Shown here in pieces: positions 42,186 through 43,419 of a DNA stretch of 43,419 bases (position 1 is the stretch's first letter; every line of letters begins with the position of its first letter). The notes beneath the pieces are model-generated. The model was not told the DNA's origin. It did no database searches and was given only the letters and a program-made list of their open reading frames with translations. The DNA is from Pseudomonadales bacterium (GTDB lineage Bacteria; Pseudomonadota; Gammaproteobacteria; Pseudomonadales; Azotimanducaceae): positions 1-43,419 of the forward strand of contig JAGWBM010000037.1 of NCBI GenBank assembly GCA_021295895.1. Reading direction: 5' to 3'. The translations under genes and the position numbers were made by a program.

Positions 42186-43352
42186 ATGAACTTCGAAACG
42201 ACTGACGAGCACCAACTCATCCGCGACGCTATTGGGCGGATCTGCAGCGACTTCCCCGACGACTACTGGTCCGAGTGCGACCGAGAACACCGCTTCCCGT
42301 GGGACTTCTACAACGCGCTGGCCGCGGACGGCTGGGTCGGCATCGCCATCCCCGAGGAGTACGGCGGCAGCGGCCGGGGCATCACCGAGGCATCCATCGT
42401 TCTCGAGGAAGTCGCCGCGTCCGGTGCCGCGATGAACGGCGCCAGCAGCGTCCATCTCTCGATCTTCGGCATGCACCCGGTCGTCCGGCACGGCTCGGAG
42501 GAGATGAAGCAGAAGTACCTGCCGCGCGTGGCAAACGGCGACCTGCACGTGGCCTTCGGCGTCACGGAGCCCAACGCGGGCACCGACACGACATCGATCA
42601 CCACGGCCGCCCGTCGCGAAGGCGACACCTACATCGTGCGCGGGCGCAAGGTGTGGACCACCAAGGCGCTCGACTCTGAACGCGTACTTCTGCTCGTTCG
42701 CACCGAGGCCCGCGACAAGGTCGCCAAGCGCACCCAGGGCATGACCCTGCTGCTCGCCGAACTGCAACGCCCGGAAGTCACCATCTCCCCCATCGACAAG
42801 GTCGGCCGCAACGCCGTCGCCACCTGCGAAGTGGTCTACGACGACCTCCCGGTACACGTCACCGACCGCGTCGGCGAGGAAGGCAGGGGCTTCTACTACC
42901 TGCTCGACGGGTTGAACGCCGAGCGGATCCTCGTGGCTTCCGAAGCCTTGGGAATCGGCCGTGCCGCCCTGCGACGAGCCGTGGACTACGCCAACGACCG
43001 CGTGGTCTTCAATCGGCCGATCGGGATGAACCAAGGCGTGGCGTTTCCGCTCGGTGAAGCCCGCATGCGCCTCGATGCGGCGGAGTTGATGATCCGCAAG
43101 GCGTCCTGGCTGATCGACAACGGCCAACCCTGCGGCGCGGAGGCCAACATGGCCAAGTGGCTGGCGGCGGACGCCTGCTTCCAGGCCGCCGACCAAGCCG
43201 TGCAGACACACGGCGGCTTCGGCTACGCGAAGGAGTTCCACGTCGAACGGTATTGGCGGGAGGCCCGGTTGCAAAGGCTCGCACCGATCTCGCAGGAGAT
43301 GGTGCTGAACTACGTGTCCGAGCACGTCCTGGGGTTGCCCCGATCGTACTAG
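42186..43352 (+). CDS. Acyl-CoA dehydrogenase
   Basis: FAD-dependent alpha,beta-dehydrogenase of acyl-CoA thioesters. The 388 residues are full length. The N-terminal helical domain has WVGIAIPEEYGGSGRG, the FAD/substrate region has AFGVTEPNAGTDTTSITTAA and YIVRGRKVWTTKA, and the C-terminal domain has RVVFNRPIGMNQGVAFPLG and QTHGGFGYAKEFHVERYWRE. The usual C-terminal catalytic Glu (E-G-T) is not present (RLAPISQEM). Glu in LNAERILVASEALG lies at the position used by long-chain and isovaleryl-CoA enzymes. It starts at ATG 42186, divergent from the MaoC/CitE pair. The specific acyl-CoA is unknown. Confidence 0.92.
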   Translation: MNFETTDEHQLIRDAIGRICSDFPDDYWSECDREHRFPWDFYNALAADGWVGIAIPEEYGGSGRGITEASIVLEEVAASGAAMNGASSVHLSIFGMHPVVRHGSEEMKQKYLPRVANGDLHVAFGVTEPNAGTDTTSITTAARREGDTYIVRGRKVWTTKALDSERVLLLVRTEARDKVAKRTQGMTLLLAELQRPEVTISPIDKVGRNAVATCEVVYDDLPVHVTDRVGEEGRGFYYLLDGLNAERILVASEALGIGRAALRRAVDYANDRVVFNRPIGMNQGVAFPLGEARMRLDAAELMIRKASWLIDNGQPCGAEANMAKWLAADACFQAADQAVQTHGGFGYAKEFHVERYWREARLQRLAPISQEMVLNYVSEHVLGLPRSY

Positions 43353-43380
43353 GAACCCCGCTCGGCGGTGGGTAATAGCC

Positions 43381-43405
43381 GTAGGGGACGGGCTTGTCCC
43401 GTCCC
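43381..43405 (+). repeat. Palindromic repeat, left unit at window edge
   Basis: GTAGGGGACGGGCTTGTCCC followed by GTCCC, identical to the units at 4484 and 32247. It is 28 bases after the acyl-CoA dehydrogenase stop. A second palindrome, if present, would begin beyond the window. Confidence 0.65.
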
Positions 43406-43419
43406 GTGGTTACGACCCA

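Overview
The window reads as a GC-rich chromosome segment of a gammaproteobacterium, probably an uncultured one. The best evidence is bases 1-8173, all minus strand, where fmdB-aspS-yebC-ruvC-ruvA-ruvB-tolQ-tolR-tolA-tolB follow in the order familiar from Pseudomonas-type genomes, except that ybgC is missing between ruvB and tolQ. tolB runs off the left edge. AspRS carries the two residues linked to the non-discriminating (tRNA-Asp/tRNA-Asn) enzyme of Pseudomonas.

Bases 8482-10683 (+) hold an HU-family DNA-binding protein and prolyl-tRNA synthetase. A small ABM-fold protein follows on the minus strand.

Bases 11167-20239 (-) are the most interesting part. A Rieske oxygenase, a fusion of a GPP34 (Golgi phosphoprotein 3-like) domain with a cytochrome P450, an outer-membrane efflux lipoprotein (with one frameshift), a periplasmic adaptor and an RND pump lie with junctions of -4 to +4 bases. 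This looks like one operon coupling oxidation of a hydrophobic molecule at the membrane to its trans-envelope transport. Upstream on the same strand are a secreted propeller-like protein and a Tat-exported protein, both of unknown function.

Bases 22054-25287 (-) carry a cysteine synthase-like PLP enzyme, a membrane serine protease NfeD and a stomatin-like slipin. Bases 25455-31744 (+) carry a beta-lactamase-fold hydrolase, then an overlapping run of an M20 amidohydrolase, a 6-phosphogluconate dehydrogenase-like protein and a two-subunit molybdenum hydroxylase (IorA/IorB type).

Bases 31763-43352 are a catabolic/accessory mosaic: a HAD protein, a thiolase/lipid-transfer protein overlapping a DUF35 OB-fold partner, a secreted VOC protein, a truncated TauD/TfdA dioxygenase with a duplicated 3' end, an SDR without its catalytic Tyr/Lys, a CinA/MoaB-type protein, a large MerR regulator with a 19-bp-spacer promoter, a crotonase homologue, a nucleotidyltransferase with a small upstream frame, a CitE-like lyase, a MaoC hydratase and an acyl-CoA dehydrogenase. 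The CoA enzymes, the Rieske protein and the P450 together suggest use of lipids, sterols or terpenoids, but no substrate can be read from sequence.

Two features cut across the window. A palindromic composite repeat (GGACGGGCTTGTCCCGTCC followed by a second GGCGACC...GTCGCC palindrome) sits in many intergenic spaces. Five genes carry a single frame disruption, which could be assembly error or real decay. No tRNA, rRNA, CRISPR array, transposase or phage gene was recognised.
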